A stretch of DNA of 64,000 bases. Origin: a bacterium 1xD42-87. GTDB lineage: Bacteria > Bacillota > Clostridia > Lachnospirales > Lachnospiraceae. Where the stretch lies: contig RAYM01000030.1 in NCBI GenBank assembly GCA_003611805.1, positions 1 to 64,000 of the forward strand. The letters run 5' to 3'. Positions 52,381 to 61,437 of this stretch are shown piece by piece. The translations under genes and the position numbers were made by a program. The first letter of the stretch is position 1; every line of letters begins with the position of its first letter. Below the pieces are notes generated by a model. It saw only the letters and a list, made by a program, of their open reading frames with translations. It was not told the DNA's origin and ran no database searches.

Positions 52381-53256
52381 ATGATAAGAGAAAAAGCTTA
52401 TGCAAAAATAAATCTGGGACTGGATGTGCTGCGGCGCAGACCTGACGGCTATCACGAAGTGAAGATGATTATGCAGACCGTGGATATCTGCGATGATCTG
52501 ACTTTTGAGAAAAGGGAGGAGCCGGGAATCGGTTTTCAGATAGAGGGCGCAGATCTTCCTGCGGACGAGAATAATCTGGTTTATCGGGCGGCGGCTCTTC
52601 TGACGGAGAAGCGGCAGATTAAGAAAGGCGTTTCCATTACCTTGCAGAAAAGGATTCCTGTTGCGGCGGGCATGGCAGGAGGCAGCGCGGATGCGGCGGC
52701 GGCTCTGCGGGGGCTGAACGCACTTTTTGAAATGGGATATTCCATGGAGGAGCTGAAAGAATTCGGTGTGACGCTGGGAGCGGATATTCCCTACTGCATT
52801 CAGGGCGGGACCATGCTCTCGGAGGGAATCGGGGAAATACTGACACCGCTGACTGCGCCGCCGGCATGTCATGTAGTGATAGCGAAGCCGGATATTGACG
52901 TGTCCACGGCTTTTGTCTATGGGCATCTGCAGGCGGACACACTGTCCTTTCACCCGGATATTGACGGGATGGCGGCAGCTCTTGCGGCGGGGGACCTGCA
53001 TGGAATCACGGACAGGATGGGAAATGTGCTGGAGACAGTTACCGTGAAGGAGTATCCTGTGATCGACAGGTTAAAGCGGGTGATGTGCAGTCTGGGAGCG
53101 GAAAACGCGCTGATGAGCGGCAGCGGACCCACGGTGTTTGGCATTTGTAAGGAGAAGGAGACGGCGGAGAACATAGCAGCAGCCATAAGCAAAGAGGAGC
53201 CGGCAGCTGCGGTTTTTGTGACAGGGTTTGTCAGGAGGAATGCGTATGGATCATGA
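52381..53256 (+). CDS. ispE: 4-diphosphocytidyl-2-C-methyl-D-erythritol kinase
   Basis: 291 residues from ATG 52381 (GGGAGC upstream). GHMP-kinase motifs: AYAKINLGLDVLRRRPDGYH at the N-terminus, PVAAGMAGGSADAAAALRGL for the phosphate loop, and LMSGSGPTVFG near the end. It carries out the ATP-dependent step of the MEP isoprenoid pathway. The gene overlaps the following gntR by 11 bases. Confidence 0.96.
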   Translation: MIREKAYAKINLGLDVLRRRPDGYHEVKMIMQTVDICDDLTFEKREEPGIGFQIEGADLPADENNLVYRAAALLTEKRQIKKGVSITLQKRIPVAAGMAGGSADAAAALRGLNALFEMGYSMEELKEFGVTLGADIPYCIQGGTMLSEGIGEILTPLTAPPACHVVIAKPDIDVSTAFVYGHLQADTLSFHPDIDGMAAALAAGDLHGITDRMGNVLETVTVKEYPVIDRLKRVMCSLGAENALMSGSGPTVFGICKEKETAENIAAAISKEEPAAAVFVTGFVRRNAYGS

Positions 53257-53941
53257 TTTTACTGTGAACATGGACGAATTTCTGCCATTGCGGGACGTGG
53301 TGTTTAATACGTTACGCCGTGCCATCTTGACGGGCGAACTGAAACCGGGGGAGAGGCTGATGGAGATTCATCTGGCTAACCGTCTGGGTGTGAGCCGCAC
53401 GCCGATCCGTGAGGCGATACGGAAACTGGAACTGGAAGGTCTGGTGACCATGATTCCAAGACGGGGCGCGGAGGTGGCGCAGATCACGGAGAAAAGTCTG
53501 CAGGATGTGCTGGAAGTGAGGCGGGCACTGGATGCGCTCTGCGCGGAGCTGGCATGTGACAGGATCACGGCGGAAGGCAAAGCGGCATTAAAGAGAGCCT
53601 GTGACAGCTTTGAGGAGGCGACGAAGACGGGTGAGGTGGTGACCATCGCGGAGGCGGACGTGGAGCTGCACGATATCATTGTGCAGGCGACGGGAAACCA
53701 GCGGCTGATCCAGCTGATTAACAACCTGTCAGAGCAGATGTACCGCTACCGTTTTGAATACATCAAGGATGAGAGCGGGCATGAAAATCTGGTCAATGAG
53801 CATAGGATGATATATGAGAGCATTATGAGCGGCGACAGGGAGAAGGCGGCGGCAGCGGCGAGACTTCACATTGACAATCAGGAGCAGTCCATTATCCGGC
53901 AGATCCGTGTGGATCCCGGAGGGAAACGCTCTTCCCGCTGA
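53246..53941 (+). CDS. GntR-family regulator, FadR subgroup
   Basis: 231 residues from ATG 53246, 7 bases after AGGAGG. The winged helix reads LRDVVFNTLRRAILTGELKP, then LANRLGVSRTPIREAIRKLE and RRGAEVAQ. The C-terminal FCD domain has the helical pattern and metal-binding residues of the group (EADVELHDIIVQATGN with Asp and His, then ISEQMYRYRF-like and NEHRMIYESIM). It probably binds a small carboxylate. It may repress its own operon through the palindrome at 52291. Confidence 0.9.
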   Translation: MDHDFTVNMDEFLPLRDVVFNTLRRAILTGELKPGERLMEIHLANRLGVSRTPIREAIRKLELEGLVTMIPRRGAEVAQITEKSLQDVLEVRRALDALCAELACDRITAEGKAALKRACDSFEEATKTGEVVTIAEADVELHDIIVQATGNQRLIQLINNLSEQMYRYRFEYIKDESGHENLVNEHRMIYESIMSGDREKAAAAARLHIDNQEQSIIRQIRVDPGGKRSSR

Positions 53942-54074
53942 AAATGCCGCGGAGCGTCGTCTGCTATGGGCAGCGCCGCAGAGGGAAAGGCACAGGCATT
54001 AAAAAAGAATGTATCAGGGCAGCCCGAAGCGGGAATACTCCAGATGCCGGGGATAACGGCGGATAGGAGTATGT

Positions 54075-54389
54075 ATGATGAAGAAAAATGTGAAAAGACT
54101 GGCGGTATGTCTCTTTGCGGCAGTCTGGTGGGGGATATTTTATCCGGAATTATGTTTTACGGAGGAAACCTGCGCGGCGGTGACGTCGGAGGAAGCGCAG
54201 GCGAATGACCTGTCTGTACAGGAGGAGGCAACAGGAGCCAGAGGTGTTCCCGGAGCAGAGACGGGTGTTTCGACAACGTCGGAACAGATTGAGGCGTCAG
54301 AGGTCTGGCATGCCTCGGGAGATGAGATTGTGATAAGCAGCAGGCTTTTGGAATGGCTGGAGGAAAGTCTGTCTGCGAGTAAGGATTAG
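54075..54389 (+). CDS. Small secreted protein, unknown
   Basis: 104 residues from ATG 54075 (AGGAG upstream). A signal peptide is likely (MMKKNVKRLAVCLFAAVWWG, cleavage near CAAVTS), followed by an acidic Thr/Ser/Glu-rich stretch and a short helix (SSRLLEWLEESLSASKD). A longer frame in another phase overlaps it but has no such features. It lies between gntR and murI. Confidence 0.6.
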   Translation: MMKKNVKRLAVCLFAAVWWGIFYPELCFTEETCAAVTSEEAQANDLSVQEEATGARGVPGAETGVSTTSEQIEASEVWHASGDEIVISSRLLEWLEESLSASKD

Positions 54390-54404
54390 AAAGGGTCGGA
54401 AACC

Positions 54405-55238
54405 ATGAAAGGACAGGAAGAGTGGCATAACAGCCCTATCGGCGTGTTTGATTCGGGGGTTGGAGGGCTGACCGTTGCACGTGAGATCATGCGGCAGCTC
54501 CCCAACGAGCGGATCGTGTATTTCGGCGATACGGCGCGGGTGCCTTATGGAAATAAGTCGAAGGAGACGGTGACGAGGTATTCCAGACAGATCGTGCGTT
54601 TTCTGGAGACGCAGCAGGTGAAAGCGATTGTGGTGGCATGCAATACGGCGAGCGCCTACGCTTTGGAGGATCTGGAAAAAGAGTCGGATATTCCGATGAT
54701 TGGCGTGGTGAAACCGGGAGCCAGGGCTGCCCTTGCGGCTACCGTGAATAAAAAAATCGGCGTTGTGGGAACGGAAGCTACCATAAGCAGCGGCATATAC
54801 AGCCGTTACATAGAAGAACATGACAGTGGTGTCAGCGTTATTGGAAAGGCATGTCCTCTCTTTGTATCACTGGTGGAGGAGGGGCTGTGGGAAGATCCTG
54901 TGACGGACGAGATTGCCCGCCGTTATCTGACGGAGCTGATTGACAGCGGCATTGACACGTTGATTCTGGGTTGTACCCATTACCCCATGCTTCGGTCTAC
55001 CGTGGGGAAGATTATGGGGGAGAAAGTAACCTTGGTCAATCCAGCCTATGAGACGGCGAGGGAGTTAAAAAAGCTTTTGGCGGAACACGGTCTTGAGAGC
55101 GAGCACAGACCAGGGCTTGGGACGGAGCTGTACCGCTTTTTTGTCAGCGACGCCGCCGACAAGTTCCAGCGTTTTGCGAACTCCATTCTGCCCTATGGCA
55201 TTCTGTCCGCAAAGGCGATACGAATTGATGAATATTAG
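54405..55238 (+). CDS. murI: Glutamate racemase
   Basis: 277 residues. Substrate motif GVFDSGVGGLTVAREI near the start and the two catalytic cysteines in VVACNTASAYAL and LILGCTHYPML. It supplies D-glutamate for peptidoglycan. The protein is of usual length. It comes 15 bases after the small secreted protein gene. Confidence 0.96.
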   Translation: MKGQEEWHNSPIGVFDSGVGGLTVAREIMRQLPNERIVYFGDTARVPYGNKSKETVTRYSRQIVRFLETQQVKAIVVACNTASAYALEDLEKESDIPMIGVVKPGARAALAATVNKKIGVVGTEATISSGIYSRYIEEHDSGVSVIGKACPLFVSLVEEGLWEDPVTDEIARRYLTELIDSGIDTLILGCTHYPMLRSTVGKIMGEKVTLVNPAYETARELKKLLAEHGLESEHRPGLGTELYRFFVSDAADKFQRFANSILPYGILSAKAIRIDEY

Positions 55239-55291
55239 GGGAAGAAGTCTGGAGCTGCGGAAGATTACGGCATTTGAGAAATGAGGTAACT

Positions 55292-55744
55292 ATGACGAAA
55301 GAAGTATTGCTGACTTTACAGGGACTGCAGTTTGATCAGCGGGAAGAAAATTCTGACAAGATCGAGACGGTCACTGTGGGCGATTATTATAAGAAAAATG
55401 ACAGACACTACGTGGTTTACGAGGAGGTTACGGAAGGGTTTGACCGCGCCACGAAGAACCGTCTCAAGTTTGGCGGGCAGATGGTAGAGCTGACGCGCCA
55501 CGGTCTTGTGAACGTACATATGGTTTTTCAGGAAAATAAAAAGAACCTCTCAAACTACAACACGCCTTTCGGACAGATTCTGGTGGGAATTGACACGAAG
55601 CGGATAACAATCGACGAAAAGGAAGATAATATTGTGGTGGATGTGGATTACGCGCTTGATATCAACTATGAGTTTCTCTCGGACTGTCACATCAAAATCG
55701 ACATCCGCTCAAAAGAAAACAGCAGTTTTACGTTACTTTCGTAA
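55292..55744 (+). CDS. DUF1934 calycin-like beta-barrel protein
   Basis: 150 residues from ATG 55292 (GAGGT upstream). It reads as an eight-strand barrel (YYKKNDRHYVVYEEVTEG, LKFGGQMVELTRHGLVNVHM, NTPFGQILVGIDTKRITIDE). This is the DUF1934/YwiB pattern, often next to murI or argS in Firmicutes. Cytoplasmic; function unknown. Confidence 0.85.
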   Translation: MTKEVLLTLQGLQFDQREENSDKIETVTVGDYYKKNDRHYVVYEEVTEGFDRATKNRLKFGGQMVELTRHGLVNVHMVFQENKKNLSNYNTPFGQILVGIDTKRITIDEKEDNIVVDVDYALDINYEFLSDCHIKIDIRSKENSSFTLLS

Positions 55745-55752
55745 AACTGCTG
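55720..55752. terminator. Two-way terminator between DUF1934 and the minus gene
   Basis: CAGCAGTTTTAC (55720-55731) pairs with GTAAAACTGCTG (55741-55752) over 12 bp, and the minus-strand reading is followed by TTTTCTTTTG. The stem covers the end of the DUF1934 gene. Confidence 0.8.
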
Positions 55753-55758
55753 TGCGGA

Positions 55759-56235
55759 TTATTTGACGGGTTTGGCACCCGCTTTTTCCTGTGCCTTTTC
55801 AACCATCTGTTTGAATTTGCTTTTTTTCTTCTGCTCTACAACCGGTGCCCTGCCGTGGAGACCCTTTACGTCCGTGATGTAGATGCCGCTGACAACAGCC
55901 TTTACTTCCTTCTTAACGGGAACGGAGTCAAAGATTTTTTCTTCGCAGATAAGAGTCATAATTTGCGGACCGACTTTTGCTTTCACCACGGGAAGTTTGG
56001 AGCCGCGCAGGAGCTTGGGAGTCTGGTCAAGCACGATCTGGGGCAGCCCCGCGTCCTTTAGCTTCATCCGTTTCTTATCTATGATAAGCATGGACACGGT
56101 CTGCTTCATCGCGTCGATCTGTGCCTGCTGCTCCGCCTGCTTTTTCTGCGCTTTCTTTCCTATGAAATATAATACAACCACGGCGATTAGCAAAACCGCC
56201 AGGATTACCAGTAAGACAATTGTAACCGTACTCAT
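55759..56235 (-). CDS. Membrane-anchored protein, unknown
   Basis: 158 residues from ATG 56235 (GGAGGCATTCCC upstream). An N-terminal helix (VTIVLLVILAVLLIAVVVLY) is followed by a basic/Gln coiled segment and a soluble domain (MLIIDKKRMKLKDAGLPQIV, PVVKAKVGPQIMTLICEEKI) that ends in a Lys-rich tail. It looks like a conserved Lachnospiraceae inner-membrane protein; no family name is known to me. Confidence 0.7.
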   Translation of the reverse strand: MSTVTIVLLVILAVLLIAVVVLYFIGKKAQKKQAEQQAQIDAMKQTVSMLIIDKKRMKLKDAGLPQIVLDQTPKLLRGSKLPVVKAKVGPQIMTLICEEKIFDSVPVKKEVKAVVSGIYITDVKGLHGRAPVVEQKKKSKFKQMVEKAQEKAGAKPVK

Positions 56236-56479
56236 GGGAATGCCTCCGTTTTCATTATCAATGTATGTAAAAAATATTTTAACATTGATCTGCCCGATGC
56301 GCAAGAAAAAGTTGGAGATTGACCCAGGGAGTCATTTTTGCGCGCGCGAAATAGCGGAGGGCGGATATAGACAAATAAAGGATGACTGTGGTAAGATAAA
56401 AGTTAAATTTATGGTAACTGTTCTGCATGGGTTGAAGCGGTTACAGTTTATGATATTGGAAAAGAGGAAATGAGGAGAT

Positions 56480-57571
56480 ATGAAAAGAAAAATTTGTGTT
56501 GCCGCAGCGGCGTTTGCCTCATCGCTGTTTTTGACGGCGTGCGGCAGTAAAGAGTATCTGAAGGATATCAAGGCGGAGAAGTATGTGACGCTCGGTACTT
56601 ATACGGGAATCGAGGCGACGGTCAATAAACTGGAAGTGCCGGAGGGCGCGGTGGACAGTTACATTTACGATAATTATCTTGCGCCGAAAGCGGAAAAGGT
56701 GCCGGTGACGGGCAGAGCGGTGCAGGAAGGCGACGTGGCGAATATCGACTTTGTGGGATATCACGATGATGTGGCGTTTGAGGGTGGCACAGGAGCGGAC
56801 TTCGACCTGACGATCGGTTCCGGGCGGTTTATAGAGGGCTTTGAGGAAGGTCTGATCGGCGCGAATATCGGGGACACGCGGAGTCTGAATCTGACGTTTC
56901 CCGACCCCTACACGAACCCCGAGCTGGCGGGCGAGGATGTGGTGTTTGAGGTGACGGTGAACAGCATCAGCGAGAGCAAAGCGCCGGCACTCACGGACGC
57001 GCTTGTGAAACAGCTTGGCGAGGAAGGCTATAACGTAGGCGGCGCGCAGACAGCGCAGGAGCTGAACGATTACGTTTATAATCTCTATGACCAGTCGGTG
57101 CAGAGCACGTATGACAATGAGATAGAGACCGCCATGGCTTCCACCATTATGGAGAACAGCACGTTTCGGGAGCCGCCGGAGGAGATGGTGCAGCGCTTTA
57201 TCACGAGCATAGAGAATAATATGAGCATCAGGGCGTCCTCTATCGGTATGTCCCTCGCGCAGTATATGCAGCTTTACCAAGGACTTGACGAAGCAGGATA
57301 TCGGACGCTTTTTGACGAAGAGGGCTTGCGGATGGCAAAGCAGTATATCATGTACCAGGCAATTGCAGACAAAGAGGGGCTTGTGCCGACAGAGGAGGAG
57401 GTTGCCGGTGAAGTTTCCGCGCTGATGACGATTTATGGCTACGCTTCCGAGGAAGATTTGGAAAAGAGTGTGGATATGGAATCTTTGAAAGAAGATCTGA
57501 TGCGGAAAAAGGTGGTCGCCTTTTTGAAGGAGAACGGCAATATCCATGAAACCGCGGTTGACGCGGAGTGA
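56480..57571 (+). CDS. Trigger-factor/FKBP-like lipoprotein
   Basis: 363 residues. Signal and lipobox: [21 protein letters not shown], lipidated Cys at 21. Residues about 70-165 form an FKBP-type prolyl isomerase ([53 protein letters not shown]). The helical C-terminal part ([20 protein letters not shown]) resembles the substrate-binding arms of trigger factor. There is no ribosome-binding domain, so it probably helps folding outside the membrane. asnS follows after 25 bases. Confidence 0.85.
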   Translation: MKRKICVAAAAFASSLFLTACGSKEYLKDIKAEKYVTLGTYTGIEATVNKLEVPEGAVDSYIYDNYLAPKAEKVPVTGRAVQEGDVANIDFVGYHDDVAFEGGTGADFDLTIGSGRFIEGFEEGLIGANIGDTRSLNLTFPDPYTNPELAGEDVVFEVTVNSISESKAPALTDALVKQLGEEGYNVGGAQTAQELNDYVYNLYDQSVQSTYDNEIETAMASTIMENSTFREPPEEMVQRFITSIENNMSIRASSIGMSLAQYMQLYQGLDEAGYRTLFDEEGLRMAKQYIMYQAIADKEGLVPTEEEVAGEVSALMTIYGYASEEDLEKSVDMESLKEDLMRKKVVAFLKENGNIHETAVDAE

Positions 57572-57596
57572 GATAAAAACAGGAGGGGCAATAAAA

Positions 57597-58988
57597 ATGG
57601 ACTTGACAGATATTAAAGATTTGTACCGTGACAGCGAGGCGTATTTTGATAAGGAAGTAACGGTAGGCGGCTGGGTGAGAAGCATCCGGGATTCCAAGAC
57701 TATCGGTTTTATCGTGGCAAACGACGGCACCTTTTTCGAGCCGCTGCAGATTGTGTATGCGGACAAGCTGGAAAATTTTGATGTAATTTCCAAACTGAAC
57801 GTAGGTTCCGCGATTGTGGCGCGGGGAAAGATTGTGGCGACGCCGCAGGCAAAACAGAAATTTGAGATGCAGGCGGAGGAAATCATTGTGGAGGGAATGT
57901 CCACGGCGGATTACCCGCTGCAGAAAAAGCGGCACAGTTTCGAGTATCTGCGCACCATTTCCCATCTGCGTCCCAGAACGAATACCTTTCAGGCGGTATT
58001 CCGTGTGCGGTCGCTGATTGCCTACGCGATTCATACGTTCTTTCAGGAGAGAGGTTTCGTCTATGTACACACGCCGATCATCACGGGCAGTGACTGCGAG
58101 GGCGCGGGCGAGATGTTCCAGGTGACCACCATGGATTTGAACAATCTGCCGCAGACGCAGGACGGGCAGGTTGACTACAGCGCGGATTTCTTTGGCAAGC
58201 CCACCAACCTGACGGTGAGCGGGCAGTTAAACGTGGAAACGTACGCCTTTGCTTTTAAGAACGTATATACATTCGGACCTACTTTCCGGGCGGAAAATTC
58301 CAATACGACCAGACATGCGGCGGAGTTCTGGATGATCGAGCCAGAGATGGCTTTTGCCGATCTGACGGACGATATGATGGTGGCGGAGGCAATGCTCAAG
58401 CATGTGATCAGTTATGTGCTGGAGAATGCGCCGGAGGAGATGAATTTCTTTAATCAGTTTGTGGACAAGAGGCTGATTGAGCGGCTAAACCATGTGCTGC
58501 ACTCCGACTTTGCCCATGTGACTTACACAGAGGCGATCGAGATTCTGAAAAAGCATAATGAAAGTTTTGAGTACAAGGTAGAGTGGGGCTGCGATCTGCA
58601 GACCGAGCATGAGCGGTTCCTGACGGAGCAGGAGTTTAAGCGCCCTGTGTTCGTGACGGATTACCCGAAAGAAATCAAGGCTTTTTATATGAAGCTAAAC
58701 GAGGATGGAAAGACCGTTGCGGCAATGGACTGCCTTGTGCCGGGCATCGGCGAGATTATTGGCGGCAGCCAGAGAGAGGACGATCTGGAACTGTTGGAGC
58801 GCAGGATGGACGAGCTCGGGCTGAACAAAGAGGATTATGGGTTTTATCTGGATCTTCGCAAGTATGGCTCCGCGAGGCATGCAGGGTTCGGCCTTGGGTT
58901 TGAGCGCTGCGTCATGTATCTGACCGGCATGGGTAATATCCGCGACGTGATTCCCTTCCCCAGAACGGTCAATAACTGTGAGCTCTGA
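57597..58988 (+). CDS. asnS: Asparaginyl-tRNA synthetase
   Basis: 463 residues from ATG 57597 (AGGAGGGG upstream). The N-terminal OB-fold reads [20 protein letters not shown]. Class II core: motif 2 in [20 protein letters not shown] (Asn and Arg type), motif 3 in [18 protein letters not shown]. The pattern [16 protein letters not shown] separates AsnRS from AspRS. It charges tRNA-Asn. Confidence 0.97.
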   Translation: MDLTDIKDLYRDSEAYFDKEVTVGGWVRSIRDSKTIGFIVANDGTFFEPLQIVYADKLENFDVISKLNVGSAIVARGKIVATPQAKQKFEMQAEEIIVEGMSTADYPLQKKRHSFEYLRTISHLRPRTNTFQAVFRVRSLIAYAIHTFFQERGFVYVHTPIITGSDCEGAGEMFQVTTMDLNNLPQTQDGQVDYSADFFGKPTNLTVSGQLNVETYAFAFKNVYTFGPTFRAENSNTTRHAAEFWMIEPEMAFADLTDDMMVAEAMLKHVISYVLENAPEEMNFFNQFVDKRLIERLNHVLHSDFAHVTYTEAIEILKKHNESFEYKVEWGCDLQTEHERFLTEQEFKRPVFVTDYPKEIKAFYMKLNEDGKTVAAMDCLVPGIGEIIGGSQREDDLELLERRMDELGLNKEDYGFYLDLRKYGSARHAGFGLGFERCVMYLTGMGNIRDVIPFPRTVNNCEL

Positions 58989-59064
58989 TTACGAAACAGA
59001 ATTCTGAAAAGTGTGCAGGTGTGCACGTATGAGAAAATGACAGGATATGGATAGAGGCAGAACG

Positions 59065-60285
59065 ATGAAAAGGTACAAGAGACGGCTGTACGTCATATTA
59101 TCCTTCATATTGTGTCTTTCAGTGGTAGATCCGATTTCGGCTACCACTATTTCCGAATTGCGCCAGGAGGTGAAGAAAAACCAGTCCCAGCTGAAAAATG
59201 CCCAGCAGAAGGCTGACGAAGCGCAGGAAGCGCAGGAGGGCGTGGAAGAGGAAATGGAGGAGATTGACGCTGAGCTGGTGAATCTGATCACGGACATCAA
59301 CCTGTGCGAAGAGGCGATCAATGACAAGGAGGAGGAGATTTACAGGACGCAGCTCGACTACGACGCGGCGGTGGCGGAGAAGGACGAGCAGTACGCATCC
59401 ATGAAAATCCGCATTCAGTTCATGTATGAGAAAGGCGACTCTTCTTATCTGCATATGTTTTTCGGTGCGGGAAACATGGGCGACATGGTGAATAAGGCAA
59501 AGTACGTGGAGGAGCTCTACGACTATGACAGGAAGCTTCTTACCGAATATGAAGATACGGTAAAACGCGTGCAAGAGCTCTGGGATACGCTTGAGGAGGA
59601 TAAGTCGGAGCTCGAGACTTCCAAAACCGAGCTGCAGGAGGGACAGGCTTACATGGAGGAGCTGCTTGCCCAGAAAAAGGAAGAGTATGAGAATTACAGT
59701 GTGATGCTGACCAAGGCAAAGCAGGAGGCGGCGACTTACACAGCGCGGATCAAGCAGGAGACAGCGCAGATCAGAAAACTGGAGGAGGAAGAGCGCAAAC
59801 GCCGGGAGGAAGAAGAGAGAAAGCGCAAGGAAGAGGAAGAACGGCGCAGGAAAGAGCAGGAAGCGCTGCTTGCCGACGGGGATGCCGATTCAGAGGAGGC
59901 GCCGAAGAAACAGGAAACGCCCGAGCCCACGTCCTCCGGCGGTGGGAAAGGGCAGGATATAGCGAATTATGCCTGCAAATTTATCGGAAATCCTTATGTG
60001 GCAGGCGGCACGAGCCTCACAAACGGGGCGGACTGCTCCGGCTTTGTGATGTCTGTCTACAAAAATTTCGGCATCAACCTTCCCAGAAGCTCCTATTCGC
60101 AGTCAACGGTCGGCAAGGGCGTGTCCTACTCGGATGCAAGACCCGGAGATGTGATTTATTATGGCGGACATGTAGGCATCTACATAGGAAACGGGCAGAT
60201 TGTGCACGCCAGTACGGAGCGGACAGGGATTAAAATCACTTCGGCGACGTATCGGAATATTGTTACGGTGAGACGGATTGTGTAA
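59065..60285 (+). CDS. NlpC/P60 peptidoglycan hydrolase with coiled coil
   Basis: 406 residues from ATG 59065. A signal peptide (LYVILSFILCLSVVDPISAT) precedes a long coiled coil (about 25-235, PcsB-like: QLKNAQQKADEAQEAQEGVE, YASMKIRIQFMYEKGDSSY), then an Arg/Glu-rich helix and a Pro/Thr linker. The C-terminal NlpC/P60 domain has its Cys in NGADCSGFVMSVYKNFG, His in GGHVGIYIGN and a second His in GQIVHAS. It would cut cell-wall peptides, possibly at division under control of the coiled coil. Confidence 0.93.
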   Translation: MKRYKRRLYVILSFILCLSVVDPISATTISELRQEVKKNQSQLKNAQQKADEAQEAQEGVEEEMEEIDAELVNLITDINLCEEAINDKEEEIYRTQLDYDAAVAEKDEQYASMKIRIQFMYEKGDSSYLHMFFGAGNMGDMVNKAKYVEELYDYDRKLLTEYEDTVKRVQELWDTLEEDKSELETSKTELQEGQAYMEELLAQKKEEYENYSVMLTKAKQEAATYTARIKQETAQIRKLEEEERKRREEEERKRKEEEERRRKEQEALLADGDADSEEAPKKQETPEPTSSGGGKGQDIANYACKFIGNPYVAGGTSLTNGADCSGFVMSVYKNFGINLPRSSYSQSTVGKGVSYSDARPGDVIYYGGHVGIYIGNGQIVHASTERTGIKITSATYRNIVTVRRIV

Positions 60286-60295
60286 GCTGACTTAT

Positions 60296-61183
60296 ATGAG
60301 AATATACACGCTGAATCAATATTTACGCGATACTTTTGGTCAAAAACTCTATAAAATAGCTTTGGACGGAGGATTTACCTGTCCAAACAGGGATGGAACC
60401 ATAGACACGCGCGGATGCATTTTCTGTTCCGGGTCAGGCTCGGGAGAATTTGCAGGTGACTGCACGATGAGCATCACGCAGCAGATTGAAAGGGGCAAGG
60501 AGCAGGTTCGGAAAAAGATTAAGAATGGCAGATATATAGCGTATTTTCAGGCATTTACAAATACCTATGCGCCCGTCGGAAAACTGCGCTCGCTGTATAT
60601 GGAAGCGATAAACCACAAGGATATCGCGGTGCTGTCCATTGCAACCCGCCCGGACTGCCTTCCGGATGAGGCGCTTGACCTGTTATGTGAGTGCAATCAG
60701 ATAAAGCCGGTCTGGGTAGAACTTGGGCTGCAGACCATAAACCCCTCGACGGCTGCATACATTCGCCGGGGTTATCCGCTGCCCGTGTATGATGATGCCG
60801 TAAGACGGCTGAAAGCGTGCGGCATAGAAGTGATAACGCACGTGATACTCGGTCTCCCGGGTGAGTCAAGGCGGGATATGCTTGATACGGTATCCTATGT
60901 GGGGAGGAGCCATGCGGACGGCATCAAACTGCAGCTTTTGCATGTGATCAGGGGCACGGATCTGGAAAAGGATTATCGGGAAGGAAAGTTTGAAACGCTT
61001 ACTTTTGAGAGCTATGTGGAGCTGGTCGCGGACTGTATTGCTTTGCTCCCGGAGAATATGGTCATCCATCGCATGACGGGCGATGGGGACAAGCGCACGC
61101 TTGTGGCGCCGATGTGGAGCACAGACAAAAAGCGGGTGCTCAACGCGATCCATCGGGCGGTTTCGCAAAAAGGCAGGAGCTAG
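60296..61183 (+). CDS. Radical SAM protein, TIGR01212/YhcC family
   Basis: 295 residues from ATG 60296; a TTG at 60278 is possible. The iron-sulfur Cys set (GGFTCPNRDGTIDTRGCIFC) has the C-x7-C-x2-C-like spacing of the YhcC family, not the common C-x3-C-x2-C. Further segments are VLSIATRPDCLPDEALDLL, VWVELGLQTI and HVILGLPGESRRDMLDT. The product is distantly related to coproporphyrinogen dehydrogenase-type enzymes; its substrate is not known. Confidence 0.88.
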   Translation: MRIYTLNQYLRDTFGQKLYKIALDGGFTCPNRDGTIDTRGCIFCSGSGSGEFAGDCTMSITQQIERGKEQVRKKIKNGRYIAYFQAFTNTYAPVGKLRSLYMEAINHKDIAVLSIATRPDCLPDEALDLLCECNQIKPVWVELGLQTINPSTAAYIRRGYPLPVYDDAVRRLKACGIEVITHVILGLPGESRRDMLDTVSYVGRSHADGIKLQLLHVIRGTDLEKDYREGKFETLTFESYVELVADCIALLPENMVIHRMTGDGDKRTLVAPMWSTDKKRVLNAIHRAVSQKGRS

Positions 61184-61187
61184 GGGA

Positions 61188-61217
61188 TTGACTTTTTCGC
61201 TGCATTTAAGATAAAAT
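61188..61217 (+). promoter_or_regulatory. Promoter of the lar operon
   Basis: TTGACT (61188-61193), an 18-base spacer and TAAAAT (61212-61217), directly after the upstream radical SAM gene. Transcription would start near 61223, giving a leader of about 215 bases. Confidence 0.7.
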
Positions 61218-61222
61218 AGACA

Positions 61223-61437
61223 AAGGCAAAAGCGGGCACGAAGCCTGCATAGGAACAGAAGTTCCTGTAAGATCAGTTACAGGTTTGAACTGAAAAGAAA
61301 TGGTGTCAGCGGCATGTATATGCCGTTTTCGGTGAATAAGAATAGCAAATGGCGCAATGTATACACAGGAAGGTATACGATTCCCCAGAGAGGAATCCGA
61401 TGTCTTCCTTTTTTGCGCGCATAAACATGGAGGAAAA
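61223..61437 (+). promoter_or_regulatory. Structured leader of larE, possible riboswitch
   Basis: Several hairpins follow in order: GCGGGC/GCCTGC with an ACGAA loop (about 61232-61248); AGGAAC/GTTCCT (61251-61266), which overlaps CCTGTAA/TTACAGG (61264-61283) so only one can form; and GGCAT/ATGCC with TTTT after it (about 61311-61327). Last comes a strong nested stem of GGAAG with CTTCC and GATTCC with GGAATC, ending in TTTTTT (about 61369-61415). The last is an intrinsic terminator 20-odd bases before the larE ribosome site. The layout is that of an attenuator or riboswitch; no known class is recognised. Confidence 0.6.

Noticed and set aside
61223-61290. lar leader as a c-di-GMP-I riboswitch
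   Set aside because: GGCAAA and ACGAAGCC pieces resemble that class, but the required tetraloop hairpin between them is missing.
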